A DNA stretch of 64,000 bases from Halichondria panicea (GCF_963675165.1 NC_087377.1:12634632-12698631), one strand, 5' to 3'; counted from the first letter of the stretch, positions 11,796 to 24,399 are shown. The notes: generated from the letters alone by a model not told the origin. Translations and numbers: made by a program.

Positions 11796-14089
11796 TAATA
11801 TAATTGTGTAGCCAATATCGGCCTGAGATTTGCCTGTCATTTCCTGTCTGCTTATGTCACTTCCTCTTATTATTGGGTGTGTCTGGAATTCACTGGGGAG
11901 CCCCTGTGATTATGGTCTACTCACTGATTGGTGTTTCCATAGCAAAGCTTGTGTATCTGAATTAAAATTGTGTACTCAGACTTTGAACATTGGTGGGAAG
12001 CTTGAGTGCTTTTATGGCATGTACTTTTAATGTTTCCGTAATGCATCGTTGGACTCTACACAGAATCTTATAATAGAATGCTATATATAACCTCTAATTG
12101 TTCTTTATATGTACACGTACATGACAAGGCTTTCAGCACATGACAATCAACACACTTGACACAATGCCGATTGTTCTCTACATTAAGTGCTGTACATAGC
12201 ATGTATCTATAGGTGGGCAGGCATGCACTAATGCATGTTGGTTTTTCCTGCTATGAAAGCAGTTAGTATGACCATGTTAGGTTATAAAGTGAACGTAAAG
12301 TCCGTTTACTTTCCTGCATGGTTGTTTATGTATGCATGTGATGCCAGCAGCTGTGTATGGGTGTGTATATAATAATGTATTGCACATGTTCACACGTACA
12401 TTATCGCTAGGAAATGTTGATGTTCAATACAATTAATAGTTGTTGTCATTCTCATGGGATAGTTATTATAGGAAGATTATTGTCTGTTTGGGGTAGTTGG
12501 CGTATACTTATTTCACTGAAAATAGTTTCTATAATAACATTAATTTTAATGGCTGGTGGTTTACCCTCTTTGAATGCTGTAAACGCATTCATTTGCCTAG
12601 TAACTATTGAAGGGGGGAGTAACTGCATCTAAGGACATTCATTAGTCTTCCTCCTTTCCAAGTAATGCTATGAATTTTCATATTTCTAGGGCAGCTCTCC
12701 AGATGTCCAGCCACAAAATCTTTCAAATGCCTAGGGGCCAACGGTGCCTAAAAATTAAAAGGGTCATTTAGCAAAGTGAGAGACTGTGATAACAAAGCTA
12801 TAGGGAGGGACGGGAAATAATAATAAACACACGCTTTGTTTTGACTACCACTATGACTATGGAGCAATAACACATTGTGCACAGTATGCTCATGCATGGC
12901 TGTATGCATGTTGACCTATATTTGCCTGTGGTAAGAGTCACTATAGTAGTTAAGTGAGAGTTTAGGCCCTGATAAATTATGCTGGGAATAATTTTAGCAT
13001 AATAATTATGTCCAAAGAATAAAATAGTCATCAATTTTGACTCTTGGTAAAGATCATTTCATTAAGTTTTGCATAACGACGTCCTAATTCTGAAGGTGCA
13101 TGATCAATTCAGCAAGACAATAATTGTGTCAGTTGTGTGCTGGGTTTACGTTACCTCTTAATAATAGACGTAAGATAGGTGTCACTCTTTACCTAAGCAG
13201 CTCAATAGTGTCTAAAGTATATGTAGTATATATTCACTCGTGAACATACACAAGATGAATAGCTATGCTCATACCGGTACCATCATTATTTTGAACTTTA
13301 CAGCAATTGTACAAAAAATAATTTAAGTGATACAATTGGCATGGTGCAAGACTACAATAAAAAAATGAAGTACAATTAACCGTCTCTTTAGGTGAAACTG
13401 GTGCATCAGATGGAAGTGATTTTTTTATCATATCATACTCAAATTTTGTTGAGGTGATCTTTCCATGATTATTATTGTCACTTGTGATGATAGAACTCCT
13501 ATAGATCTCCCTGAGAGTTGGTATGATATAGGTATGTACCAATTATTTATTATGACTTGGTGCCATCAATAATAATTATTGATACAAACGTGATATCTGT
13601 TCGATATTTAGTAAGCCAGTACCACAAAGAGAGTGTAATTCCCATGTTCCACTGCAATAGCTTTAGGATCATGTACAACAGTGTTAAAAGCTTTCTTAAA
13701 ATCTAGAAGTTCTCTAGCCTCATTTCCAAGCTGCAATACATCAGTACACTAACTTGAAATCGAGACTAGAGGACAGTTAGCCTCATGCAGGTTCCCTGCA
13801 TGAGACATTTTTCGTTTGTAACTCCTCTCGATCCGGTTCCTTTCCAATTATCAGCCTTCGTGGTTACGAGAGATCGAGTTCCTGGTCCACCTCCCCACAG
13901 AGGAGAGACAACCACATCCATATACCCGACAAAAAATTGCATGACCCTTTATCATCTCCATCAAATGATGGTTGTAATTGCATGACCCTTTATCATCTAA
14001 TAATTATGTCCATCAAATGATGGTTATAGATTGCATGACCCTTTATCAGACCTTGTCTCACTTGATGTTTATTGTGTAGTGGGTCTTTA
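11796..14089. other. No intact gene; one MITE fragment and short direct repeats
   Basis: 12974-13190 matches the TAGGCCCTGATAAATTATGC MITE family on its left side only. At 13930-14050 a unit reading GCATGACCCTTTATCATCT occurs three times with TCCATCAAATGATGGTT between copies. The rest is AT-rich with no supported coding sequence. Confidence 0.45.
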
Positions 14090-14097
14090 CCTGCTGT

Positions 14098-14152
14098 TTT
14101 TGTCGATGCGTGCCCCCACGTGGAGGGAGTTGGGAGATCATCTCATGCTCAG
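14098..14152 (+). pseudogene. Relic of a Death-domain exon
   Basis: The translation PTWRELGDHLML matches R1 exon 16 (PTWRELAGHLHN) and then runs into a TAAG. No partner exon is seen nearby. The flank (GACCCTTTATCAGA..CTTGATGTTTATTGTGTAGTGG) is shared with the second relic at 61357, so both come from the same ancestral copy. Confidence 0.45.
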
Positions 14153-14668
14153 TAAGATTCTCTAAATAAGCGACACTTGAACATTTCTCCCATAATTATA
14201 GCACAAAGCTTATATTCATTTTGTTGTGTACATTAAAACTCACTTTTGCAAAATGTAATTATTATTTTAAAAGTGTCGCTTTAAATTAAATCGAGGTTTT
14301 ACGGTGCATGCATGTATACATACGTGTACCTACATCGCAACCACAGTATGCATGAATCATCCTTAATTGGTTCTCATTTTAGTTGTTCCTACACCCCCCT
14401 CCCCTACACACTGTACAGTTATTAGAGCTACGATTGATGATTCATGCTTAGTGTAGTGGGTCTTTACCGTCTGTTATGGCTCTGTGTGATTATTGCTTAT
14501 CCATTCAAAAGTCTTTACCAAATCTACCCACCCTAGCAGAATGTGCATATTGGTTGACAGATGCTTACCGTTTACAAACCTTTCAAATGGACTGCTTTAA
14601 GATTAAGATACATGCATGTGCATATCCTAATAATTTTAGCAGTCTCAATCTTGCTGTGATGTTGATGT

Positions 14669-14711
14669 GTGTGTGTGTGTGTGTGTGTGCGTGTGTGTGT
14701 GTGTGTGTGTA
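14669..14711. repeat. (GT)n microsatellite
   Basis: A run of GT dinucleotides with one GC interruption, ending TGTAG before GTGGACTTC. Confidence 0.85.
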
Positions 14712-15159
14712 GGTGGACTTCTACATCTCCCATGCAGAGCTAGGCAGCCAACCATGCAGTGAGAGAGGCATGCAGTCTGCATCTGTACTGCAGAGCTGGG
14801 CACTAAGATTGATGAATGGTCATGTGATAATAGTGCCTGTGTAACCTATATCCTCTAAACTCCTTTTTGGAGCATCATAATTTTTGGGGTCTCATAACTT
14901 TTTCTAGCTTAGTGGCTGCGTTGCTTAATCGACCTTTTAGAGCTAGATTCTCTTTACTTTTTAGAATAATCAACATTAAAAGTGATCAATTTCACCATTT
15001 CTATGTACAGCACATTGTATGGCAGCAAGACAGGTAATGAGCATGCTGACTATAAATATAATCCTTTGTAGTTTTAGCCACACCCTATAACGCGGAGTGT
15101 TTCAGGCAAACATTTTCGTTTCCAATCCCTCTTACTGTTCTATCCATGGTATGATGTAT

Positions 15160-15540
<381 letters not shown>

Positions 15541-15629
15541 GGTGCATTAATACAATGCTTTACCGCTTCACATTGTACAGATATGTAACGGAAAGATATA
15601 TTCTTGACACTGTTTGTAACTGCATGCCT

Positions 15630-15675
15630 CTGTCAGCTGCTGGGGAGATATCCTCAGAGGGAGAATAGAGAGTGG
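15630..15675 (+). pseudogene. Short relic of the helical-repeat gene
   Basis: TGTCAGCTGCTGGGGAGATA and CCTCAGAGGGAGAATAGA match the exon at 21185-21294. Too short to be functional. Confidence 0.5.
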
Positions 15676-15797
15676 GTGGTCATGCAATAATAACCTACAT
15701 GTATATCCCCTAAAGTCTGATATCATGTTTTCAGTAGCACACATAATAATAAATTTATTATGTTCACACATTACAGCTCAACAATTCAACCCACCCC

Positions 15798-15798
15798 C

Positions 15799-15848
<50 letters not shown>
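15798..15848. repeat. (CA)n microsatellite
   Basis: About 50 bp of CA ending CACACAG before GTGAAGGATTG. The same repeat-then-AG arrangement is seen at two R1 acceptors. Confidence 0.85.
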
Positions 15849-15850
<2 letters not shown>

Positions 15851-16428
15851 AAGGATTGTCTGAAACCGTACGTGGGGACGGGTGAGCGTGCTGTTGTTGT
15901 TTTAGTGTTTCTATGACGATGTGTGCATGGAGCTTTATGGTGTATAGTGGGATAAAGGTAACAAAGGTGTAATAGCATCAATATGCCCCACATTGACGTC
16001 CTTTTTCAGCAATAGTAGTAGCAAAAAATTATCTCATTGTTGTATTGTATATTGTACATAACTGAAGATTCAACATATCTTCTAGATGTATGTGAAAGAG
16101 TCATTTAAAAGAGAAAAAACACATTCAGCAGCAGCAGAGGACCGTCCTATTTGTACCGAATTGACCAAATTCAAAATTTTAACCCTATTATGCCCTAAAT
16201 AAATGCCGGCATAATTTGCCAGGGCCTGATGTAAATAGAGCTATAATAATTATGCGCAATAACAATTTAAACCAAATCTAATCTTATGTTTCATTCTCCT
16301 GCTTGCTGAATGTTGTACTATCGATTGCGTGGGGTTGAAATTTCTTGGACAGCTAGATCACCTAAATTTCCTCAAAAGCTAACGTAAGAAACTTCTTGTA
16401 TTTTTGTAATTTACTCTGACTATACATT

Positions 16429-16474
16429 AATGTAGGAAACACACTCAAATAAATTTGAGTGTGTTTCCTACATT
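16429..16474. repeat. Perfect 46-bp inverted repeat
   Basis: Two 22-bp arms (AATGTAGGAAACACACTC..) with a 2-nt centre. It can form a tight hairpin or cruciform. No flanking element is recognised. Confidence 0.85.
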
Positions 16475-16544
16475 ATTTTAAGCTATTTCAAGATTTGAAA
16501 TCTGAATACTCCGCTTATTACAAGTACTCCCCCTCCACAAACAG

Positions 16545-16650
16545 AGCAGTGACAATGCCTTGGTGCAGTCTGCTGGAGTGGACTGTCTCACCTCACTCTG
16601 TCAGCTGCTGGGGAGGATGATCCTCAGAGGAAGAATAGAACAACACAAAC
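16545..16650 (+). pseudogene. Relic exon of the helical-repeat gene
   Basis: Near-identical to 21185-21294, encoding SDNALVQSAGVDCL..LCQLLG with an intact acceptor and GTGAGT donor. It lacks neighbouring exons and is missing the final CCA-AC codons of the parent. Duplicated and isolated. Confidence 0.6.
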
Positions 16651-17555
16651 GTGAGTCTTTGAATAATATCTACGTAGCTGCATGACTTAGGCCAACAACT
16701 CACGGCCTATAGAATGACTGTCAAATCATAATATTATGTCATTCATTCAGGATTCCTTTGTACATGCAAAATGCATGTAATATATATATTAGACGTTAGA
16801 CACTTTCTCCACATACCATTCTGAAGTGCCTCAGAGGTAGTAAGTTGATAATTAATTGTTAAGTACATGGGAAAATGCCTCAGAGGTATACTATGGGACT
16901 TAGTGCACCTACAACGTACTTAGTATCCTGTTGATAGTCAAGCCTCGAGGCAAGCTAGGTTTGTGCATGCATGCATACTGTAGTGTCTAAATGAGTTAGA
17001 CTTGGTGTCCGTGTGATTTAGAAGCCTTCAGCCACTTGTAGTACCCTCGCTACGATCGGGATACTAAAACAGTGCCTTTGGGCATCTTTCTAAATCCCAT
17101 AGACACCTCCAAAATTTGAGTGTATAACTTTTATATGATGTACATGTCACCATTGTGAGAAATGCCTTAGAGGTGGTAATCGTGTACTGCATATAGAGAG
17201 TAGGAGTGGCTGTTTTAATAGTTGCATGTTGCTAAACTGGAAGAAACCTAAGGGTGAATTTTCTTCCAAACAAAAGTTGAAGGTTTAAAACAGCGTACGT
17301 TCACAACTTTTTCAATTAGACATGTTTTGTGTGAACATTTTTTCATCTGCCAAACCATACCTGCAACCAATATTAAAAATGACAAATAATTGTTATAGCT
17401 TCTTTTAGTTGATACAAAACATGTATGGTGGCTTTTACTGAAAATGCAGAAATAATGATGTTGCTGTTTACATTGTTCTCTATAATGAACATGCAGACGC
17501 AGTAACTATTTACATATATAATTGAGCATGCAGTTGATGCACATCAACAGAAGTT

Positions 17556-18210
17556 TTACAGTCCGACTGGTCCATACGCCTGGTTAGTGTTCAGCTCAAT
17601 CTCCTCTTTGGGTGACACCTCTTCATAAACAGGGCCAGCTGGTACAGTGGGTCTTAAGTTAGTTTGTCCTTCAGCTGCTGGGAAGTACACTGCTTTCTTA
17701 CGAGAGCAAAGGTGCATCACTAAGAGTCCAGTGAGGAATCCAATGACTGTGAAAGCAACTGCAGTGACAACCACACTGATAGAAAGAATCTCTCTGGTAA
17801 ATAGGGTGGGTGATTGAACTGTGCATGGGAGGAGGCAACATTTTTAGAGTGAAAAATATCAGTATAGAGAGTTCCAATAGACAATGGGAGGGTGTGCATC
17901 ACAAGAGTAAACTATATAAGACTATGATTATAGCTATTCATTTAGTTATAATCATAAAAGGTTCTTTCTTGCATCAGCTTATAATTATATAATTATAGTG
18001 TATACGTACAACTTCTAGATACACAATCCAATAGAGCCGGGTCAGGATACCAAAGACCAGAGTTGTTACAAGTGACAGTCACTGCACCCACCAGTGAGAA
18101 CCCAGGATCACATTGGAAGGTAATGACAGAGCCCTCAATTAGGTCAGTGTTCTGATTGTTGGTGTTGAGTAAAGCTCCATTGAGTGGAGGGGCAGACAGG
18201 GCACAGGAAA
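17556..18210 (-). pseudogene. Gene C: 3' fragment of a CCP-TM receptor with a YEEV/YGPV tail
   Basis: Two minus-strand exons are visible: a CCP exon (18010-18210) and a membrane/tail exon (17556-17818), joined in phase 1. The CCP (SCALSAPPLNGALL, FQCDPGFSLVGAVTVTC) matches the third CCP of R1. The membrane helix (VVVTAVAFTVIGFLTGLLVM) and tail (GPVYEEVSPKEEIELNT, NQAYGPVGL) match D and E. The donor that keeps the terminal CCP cysteine is GTACGT at 18009. No upstream Ig, FN3 or CCP exons are seen; beyond the acceptor at 18211 lies Crypton-like and repetitive sequence, so the gene is 5'-truncated here. It could still serve as an alternative tail only if transcribed from elsewhere. Confidence 0.65.
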
Positions 18211-18370
18211 CTGAGACCCAGCCCACATCCTTCCCTGCTTCCTTCCAAACCAGCCACACCTCCAGCTCTGTCTTTGCAGCAACCAGCCCCACCTCCATAT
18301 CTGCTGCAGTAACCAGCCCCACCTTCCTATCTGCTCTCTCTGACCTGCAAGACAAGAGTTCGTAGACTAT

Positions 18371-18530
18371 TTGCTCTCCTCCACAGCCAGTGAGAACCTA
18401 CTTACTGCTCCAGTGGCAAAGAAAACAAGAAAATTCGCTCCCCCAAAGTCAAGTAAAGAAGTAGAACAAGCAAAAAAGGAAACAACACCAAAGAAAACAC
18501 TCATTAACATCAAGTATTGCTTATTATTAT
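18371..18530 (+). mobile_element. Crypton-like (tyrosine recombinase element) N-terminal fragment
   Basis: After a TCCTCCACAG acceptor, the plus strand reads SENLLTAPVAKKTRKFAPPK, then SSKEVEQAKKETTPKKT, then stops shortly after. This resembles the region just before the recombinase domain in Crypton/DUF3504 proteins. A Ser/Thr-rich frame precedes it (about 18212-18365). No recombinase catalytic residues are present, so it is a stub. Family call from memory. Confidence 0.4.
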
Positions 18531-18554
18531 GTACTTGGGTTATTATTTTATCTT

Positions 18555-18780
18555 GATCAGCTACATGATTTTCTATTGAAGTACATGATTTTCTAAATTG
18601 GATAGAACATTTCCTCTAACCAATCAGATTGCAGTATTTATGACAAACATGATCTAAATTATACTTAGATCATGTTTGCCATTAAATACTGCAATCTGAT
18701 TGGCTAACGGAAGTGTTCTATCCAACTTATGTACTTAATTTAGAAAATCACGTACTTACTTAGAAAATCATGTACTTCAC
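18555..18780. mobile_element. Foldback MITE
   Basis: Long imperfect inverted repeat. GGATAGAACATTTCCTCTAA, CCAATCAGATTGCAGTATTT and ACAAACATGATCTAA in the left arm reappear reversed in the right arm around a 5-bp centre near 18660. Outer repeats of GTACATGATTTTCTA extend both ends. Confidence 0.75.
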
Positions 18781-18902
18781 TTAGAATATCATGTTGCAAA
18801 GATTAGATAAGAACATTCAAATCTAATTGGCTAGATACTTATGGTTGCTATGATCTAAAATGTTTAGACACTCTGAGGATATTATAGGGTGTCATATACA
18901 GG

Positions 18903-19356
18903 CAGTGGAGTAGGAACAGGGGGGGCCAGGGGGCCAGTGGCCCCCCCAACTTCAGAGCAGGGGGGGCTGGCCCCCCCCCAACAATGAGAGTCACATGAAT
19001 TGGCCACACCCTTCCTGATAATTGATCTTGTCAGGAGTGCATGCACTCTAATTGACAAGATCAGGAAGTGCTAATTGACAAGATCAGGAGTGCTAATTGA
19101 CACTTTTTTTGGACGTTTCTAAATGATTATATTTTTGTGAGGAATTTTTATGAATGCAATTCTGCTGTATAATTATAATTATTATCAGAGCTAATAAGCT
19201 TGTAGCTAGGCCGTAGCTAATTATGATGTCATAATGAGGAGGTATGGCTTCCTGTCTAAAAAATTCCGGCGCTCTGCGCCGGGGTGGTGCCACTTGGGTG
19301 GTGCAAAGCACCACCCAAGTGGCCCCCCCAACTTTTGAACTGTTCCTACTCCACTG
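18903..19356. mobile_element. Non-autonomous DNA transposon with CAGTGGAGTAGGAACAG ends
   Basis: Terminal inverted repeats CAGTGGAGTAGGAACAG and CTGTTCCTACTCCACTG. The interior has G/C-runs and three copies of an AATTGACAAGATCAGGA-type unit. The CAGTGG-type end resembles hAT elements, but no clear 8-bp target duplication was found. Confidence 0.6.
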
Positions 19357-20535
19357 ACAGGGAGGGGGGGGGGTGACTGGGGGGGTGACTGAGTGTCCAT
19401 AGCTGGCAATGTTACATTCTAAGTTCACCCTCTGTTTTTAGCAACATTTTCTGGTTACTTGCCTATTTCCCCCTTTACATGTACTTCAAAATTTTGTATG
19501 ACACTCTGTTAATAAACTTGTACATGTAGGTTTTGTGTACATCAGGATGTACAGTACACGTGTATTTAGTAAGGTCACCTCTCTACAAGCACTTGTACAA
19601 CCCATGCAGTAGGTTGTGACTTCTGAGTCTACATCTGGATGCCATATAGTGGTGTACTGCGCTAAAAAGTTGCACGTTGGGTATCAGTAGAGCTAACTAG
19701 ATATAAAATTAATGGCTGCAACAGCAGAGCCTTGCAGCTCTCTTCTCACTCTTGCAGCTACCAATAGCTAGCGTTCTGGTGAAGAGTTAACTACATGTAG
19801 TACATGTAAGTAGAGTATATATAGCAACACTCCATGCATGGACACATTTTTCTACACACACAAAACTATAGGCATAACTCGAGAATCCAGCATTATTTTG
19901 CAAATCCACAAATTAAAAACATGACTAGAAGCTATAGCCTATATAGAAACTCTTACTTGCACTTCATTGATCATTGAGCAGCTGTAGTAGTCTACACACA
20001 AACACGCACTTAATAGTTACGGTGTATTATAGCTTCATTTCACTGAGGCATCAGCAACTCTCGTGGTGCTTTCATTTTCACATCATTTGTATAACACTCT
20101 GCATGGTCGTGAGATCGAGGGTTTACAGCACTTCACTTAGTTAGAATTTGCGAAGCGTTGTTAATCGATATATTAACGAAGACATGTACACGAACATTTC
20201 TTTTGAGGGCTCTGCAATGAAGCCAAATAGCGAAAATTTGCACCCGCGAAAATTTCCCGCTATACGGTTACATGTAGATTGTGTTTGTGTTCCTGATCAA
20301 TCTAACAGCTAATTTAATCAAAGTTGTATTTTATACATGTGTAATAATGTTGTAACGGATTGACGTATGCCTCTCTTCTTTTGCTCTTTTCGTGCTTCCC
20401 CAGCCAATCCTAATAATTTTTCACGTTGCAAAATTAATGTGGCTTTGAAAAAGTCCTTCAATAATTAATGGTTGTGGTGTGTAAAAATAATTATATAGAC
20501 AAACTACACTCTAGTCTTGCCCCCCTTCCCTCCAG
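19357..20535. other. No gene; MITE half near the end
   Basis: 20205-20269 carries one end of the TACCGTATAGCGGG family (CGCGAAAATTTCCCGCTATA). 20345-20450 resembles one arm of the 43826-44383 element (TGTAACGGATTGACGTATGC, CAATCCTAATAATTTTTCAC). Otherwise nothing is supported. Confidence 0.4.
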
Positions 20536-21939
20536 TGCCCTTCTCCTGCTTGGAGAGCTGAGTGGTGTGAGTGGGTGTGGTGACCGAGTGTCCTCCCTCC
20601 TCCCCCTCTGTGCCGAGACTCTACGACACAAACACTACCCTCAACACATCAACTTCCTGGAGACACTGCTCAAACTGGTGAGATGAGTAATGGCATGATC
20701 AAGGTGGTATGAAAGTACCAGTATTATCGGTATAATACATGTGTACATGTATATACGTTGGTTGTGATCGCATTGTGTAGTTAGTTACAGTATATACATA
20801 GGTCAACTGAAAGTTATAACATTTAACTTTCAGCAATTTTCAAAAGTAGAGATTCCACAGTGTTGTACAAATGTATATACTAAGCTGTGACTGCGCTATC
20901 TTGAGGGTGTTGAATGCTCTCTCTGTCCACAGTTGCCAGTGTTTGCCAAGTCTCTGGGTAAGAGAGTGTTCAAGAGACACCTCGAGCTATTTCTGGACTC
21001 CATCTTCTATGGACTGGTGAGTTAGTGGGACTGCCATTCTTTATCATAACGGAGTGTTTGCTTCAAAAGACTTGATCATTTTTTACCCAGATAGGCAAGA
21101 GTAGATAAGAGTACGGGTATATACATGTATACTATTGTAACATTAATTGTTAATTACATGTACATGTATACCCCCATCCCACAGAGCAGTGACAATGCCC
21201 TGGTGCAGTCTGCTGGAGTGGACTGTCTCACCTCACTCTGTCAGCTGCTGGGGAGAATGATCCTTAGAGGGAGAATAGAACAACACAATCCAACGTGAGT
21301 CTGGCATTGTGTAAATGTCTATAGTTTCTGTCTAAACTTGTGTGGCCATTATCAAACCCATTTTGCCGAGCTGCTGTGTGTCACTTCATCACTCGTTTAT
21401 AATATGAGTCCTATATAATTATAGTCAATGACTCCATTATAGGGAACAGCTGTTATACTGTAGGTCTTCGTTCAAGGGTTTGGATTACCCACCACATGCA
21501 TGTATATGCTCTGAGACAAGTCCTGCTGTGATCTGGGAGCTTTGCTACTACTTCTCTAGCTCACGAGCTACAGTTATAGGCTTCACGATTGTGCTATCTC
21601 AGCAAATACAATATTTGTCTGATAATTCTGAGCTTGGTTGTTCGTTTTGGGAGGTTAATTTCAATTGCTAAAGCTGATTGGGGACTAGAAAGCTGCTCGT
21701 TATGCAGAGTAGAGAGGTGGTCGCTCCTGAGAGGTTGCTTTACATTGAAGATATTTTAGTTTCAATGCGGACCTGAGCTCTTGGCCGTTATATAGCGTGT
21801 GGTTGCTCTTCGGAAGTGGTCGTTAATGGAGGTTCCGCTATAATTATGATGCTTTCATCATTTTAAATGCTGTGATGTATTTCCTTTTATTGGTTGCAGG
21901 TATCTGGACAAGTTTGACAGAACAGTAACTGTTGTATAG
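20536..21939 (+). CDS. 3' end of an unrecognised helical-repeat-like protein gene
   Basis: Four exons join in frame: 20536-20677, 20933-21016, 21185-21294 and 21900-21939 (stop TAG). All have consensus acceptors and GTGAG-type donors. The translation is leucine-rich and looks all-helical: LLLLGELSGVSGCGDRVSSL, HINFLETLLKL, LPVFAKSLGKRVFKRHLEL, SDNALVQSAGVDCLTSLCQL, ending YLDKFDRTVTVV. The pattern suggests HEAT/ARM-type repeats, but I do not recognise the family. The first exon begins in phase 2, so upstream exons must exist; none could be located within the repeat-rich 18-20 kb stretch. Relics of the same exons at 15630, 16545 and 59136 show that the gene has been duplicated piecemeal. Confidence 0.55.
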
Positions 21940-23446
21940 CTGCTCTTAATATTATTGTTTAGCTAATATAAATGAACAGATGCGCTATTAATTCTTATTA
22001 TTATAAATCATGATGAATAGATCATAATTCGTCAGTACATTCTTCAGTGCATGCATGTATGTATATATTTAGCACAGAAATATATGAGTTGTACTAGAAT
22101 ACTTCCCATGCATGCATAATAATTATAATCACCGTATATATAGGGGGTAATTTTCGTGGCGTTATTGTTGTGGGCAAACTGACCTCCTTTGTGACAACTA
22201 AATTCCATCAGTTGTAATTGGATTAGGCGCTTGGCTCTCACTCCCTGATCTGTTTACAGGCGGCATTTTCTGAAACCACCAACAAATAATTATTTCATAG
22301 TGAAAACTGACTATGTGATGACGTTGTAGCGGATTGGAATTATGCTCTCGCCAGATTCCATAATTGTTTCCACGCTTTTTGTTGTTTTCCCGCAATTTTT
22401 CACATTGTATTCTATAGCTCATTCCAAATCAGCAGAGTGTTGTACGAATGATGTGAAACCGCCAAGGGTTTAGTATTTCAGTGCATGCTCTATATATTTA
22501 AAATTTATAGAGCGTATAATATTATTATGTTGCAGCTATAGCTATGTGAATCATCATGTGTCCAAACTCTAGCTCTGCAGGGAAATATCAGATCAGCTTC
22601 ACAGCAAGTCTGTTTGTGTATATACAGCTGCAAACTATAGCAGTATAATTATAATATGTACTCTTGCTAACCCGGGACCAGACTCCATCCGAAATTCCTG
22701 ACGGTGGTTGGGCGTTGCCTATCCCTCTCTTTCGTATATGCCCCAATATCAAGAATAGCATGCAATAATTATCACGTAAAAAGACCAAGCTATTATAATT
22801 ATAACACTACCAAATCATCTGTAATTATTACACCTAGCTATATATATTTTATGCAAGCTATAATAAAATTTTTGTTCTTCAGCGCTATACAACTATAATT
22901 ATAATATATGCATGCAGTAGTTGTTCACTGTACGTGTCTACAGGACAGCAATTAACTAGTGCTAGGAACAGTGACATCATAACGGCCAGAGGCATGGCAA
23001 TGATCAGGGAAGCTCTTCAATCTTTACTCTATTGTGCAGCTGATTGCCGAACTCTGGAGGCACCTACGAAAAGAAAACAGCAATCAGCAATCAGCTGCAC
23101 AATAGAGTAAAATTAATAAATTATTATAGACTAAAAGTACTTACAATTTCCTTGTTCCCAAGAAAGGGGAACTTTTCCAATATGGTAGAAATGTGCATCG
23201 GATGCTCGGATATTTCCTTTTGCCTCTGTGCGATGATTATAATACATCAGCATAGTGTTTAGTTGACTGGCACAACTGCTTGTTGGTGAGCAAAAAGTCT
23301 GCAGGTATCAAGATTGAAGGTCCCATCACGTTGCTGGAAAAATAATGGGACAAAAGTTATCTTCTATAATTGCACACAGTATAATAGAAGCTTAATGCAA
23401 TAGGTCTAGCTAGCTATATGCAGTGTGACTCACCAGGAGGACATCA
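21940..23446. other. No gene seen; short inverted repeats
   Basis: An inverted pair TTTACTCTATTGTGCAGCTG / CAGCTGCACAATAGAGTAAA lies at 23020-23110. 22130-22160 carries part of the GGGTAATTTTCGTGG MITE end, and 22310-22400 part of an arm related to 43826-44383. Otherwise AT-rich. Confidence 0.4.
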
Positions 23447-23581
23447 CTAGCTGAAGTCCTGCCTACAGGCCTCTGTGAGGGAGCTAAATCCGACGTTGGT
23501 CAAGAAACATGTGAACTGGGACTGAGACATAGCACCTGCCAAGCACAGGCCCAGGGTGAGAACAATTCCAATCACCTTCAT
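23447..23581 (-). CDS. Possible 44-aa secreted peptide
   Basis: Minus-strand frame of 44 codons. It starts with a convincing signal peptide (MKVIGIVLTLGLCLAGAMS), followed by about 26 residues with two cysteines (FTCFLTNVGF, EACRQDFS). A GTGAGT donor follows 17 nt after the stop, and a further frame with acceptor TTTTTCCAG lies downstream, so the transcript may be spliced in its 3' UTR or the true protein may read on through another start. No family recognised. Confidence 0.35.
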   Translation of the reverse strand: MKVIGIVLTLGLCLAGAMSQSQFTCFLTNVGFSSLTEACRQDFS

Positions 23582-23869
23582 CTTGAAATTATTTTGCTTG
23601 TAAACTCAATTAAGATACAACTATAGCTATAGGACAAAATAATACACATGCAGAGCAGCTAAATAGTTTCCCGAGGCTAAATACAGGAATATTCCAACGA
23701 TTATTGCCTGCATGCAACTAGGAATAACCATGAATAACTTATAATTATTATAACGTATACTGCATGCATGATGTATAATATATATTATAGTGGGTGGTAA
23801 TTATATAGCTGTATACAATAGGTACATGCGTATAGTATTGTTAATTCTCACTATAATTATATAGGCGCT

Positions 23870-24182
23870 CATAAATATTCTCGGAATAATTTTAGCACAG
23901 TAGGTGTCTAAAGAATAATAAGCATCTATGTTCATATTTGGTAAATATCATTACATTAATAACGATCGATGTTCTCATGGCAAAAAATACCTGAAGGTGA
24001 ATATTATGGATCAGTTCAAGTCAGCAACATAACACTGAGAATCATATGTCGTGTGTCAGTTGCATGTGTGCTGTGTTTATGTCTATAATTATATACGTCT
24101 TAATTTTGTTATGTCACATTTTTGGGGAATAATCATCTGATTTTTTATAAGGTGAAAAAAAAGCAAAATTTATCAGGGCCTA
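23870..24182. mobile_element. MITE of the TAGGCCCTGATAAATT family
   Basis: Shares CGGAATAATTTTAGCA, TCATATTTGGTAAA, GTGTGCTGTGTTTATGTCTA and the right end AAATTTATCAGGGCCTATA with the copies at 2652 and 25528. Confidence 0.6.
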
Positions 24183-24184
24183 TA

Positions 24185-24399
24185 TACCGTATAGCGGGTA
24201 ATTTTCGGGGGACAAAATATTTGTGGTTCAACAATAATTATTGAGACATTTCGTGGGTAATATTTTCGTGGTTGCTGCTTGGATTGTAGGTAAAGGTAGG
24301 CAAGGTCGCTTCATTCGTGGGTAAAATATTTGTGGTCAGACCCAACCACGAAAACCACGAATATTTTGCCCACGAAAATTACCCGCTATATATACGGTA
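24185..24399. mobile_element. MITE with TACCGTATAGCGGG ends
   Basis: Left end TACCGTATAGCGGGTAATTT, right end AAATTACCCGCTATATATAC-GGTA. Inner words TTTCGTGGGTAA and CACGAAAA alternate. Related copies lie at 34091, 45742 and, as halves, at 20205 and 22135. Confidence 0.75.

Noticed and set aside
10832-11803. Open frames with YTVYPVC repeats up to 279 codons
   Set aside because: The 21-bp unit lacks stops in several frames, so openness is automatic. No start context, signal or domain.
13234-13542. Minus-strand 102-codon frame
   Set aside because: Contains a weak gene-like stretch but no splice partners, domain or paralogue in the window.
19093-19428. Minus-strand 111-codon frame
   Set aside because: Lies across a non-autonomous transposon with G/C-runs; no domain.
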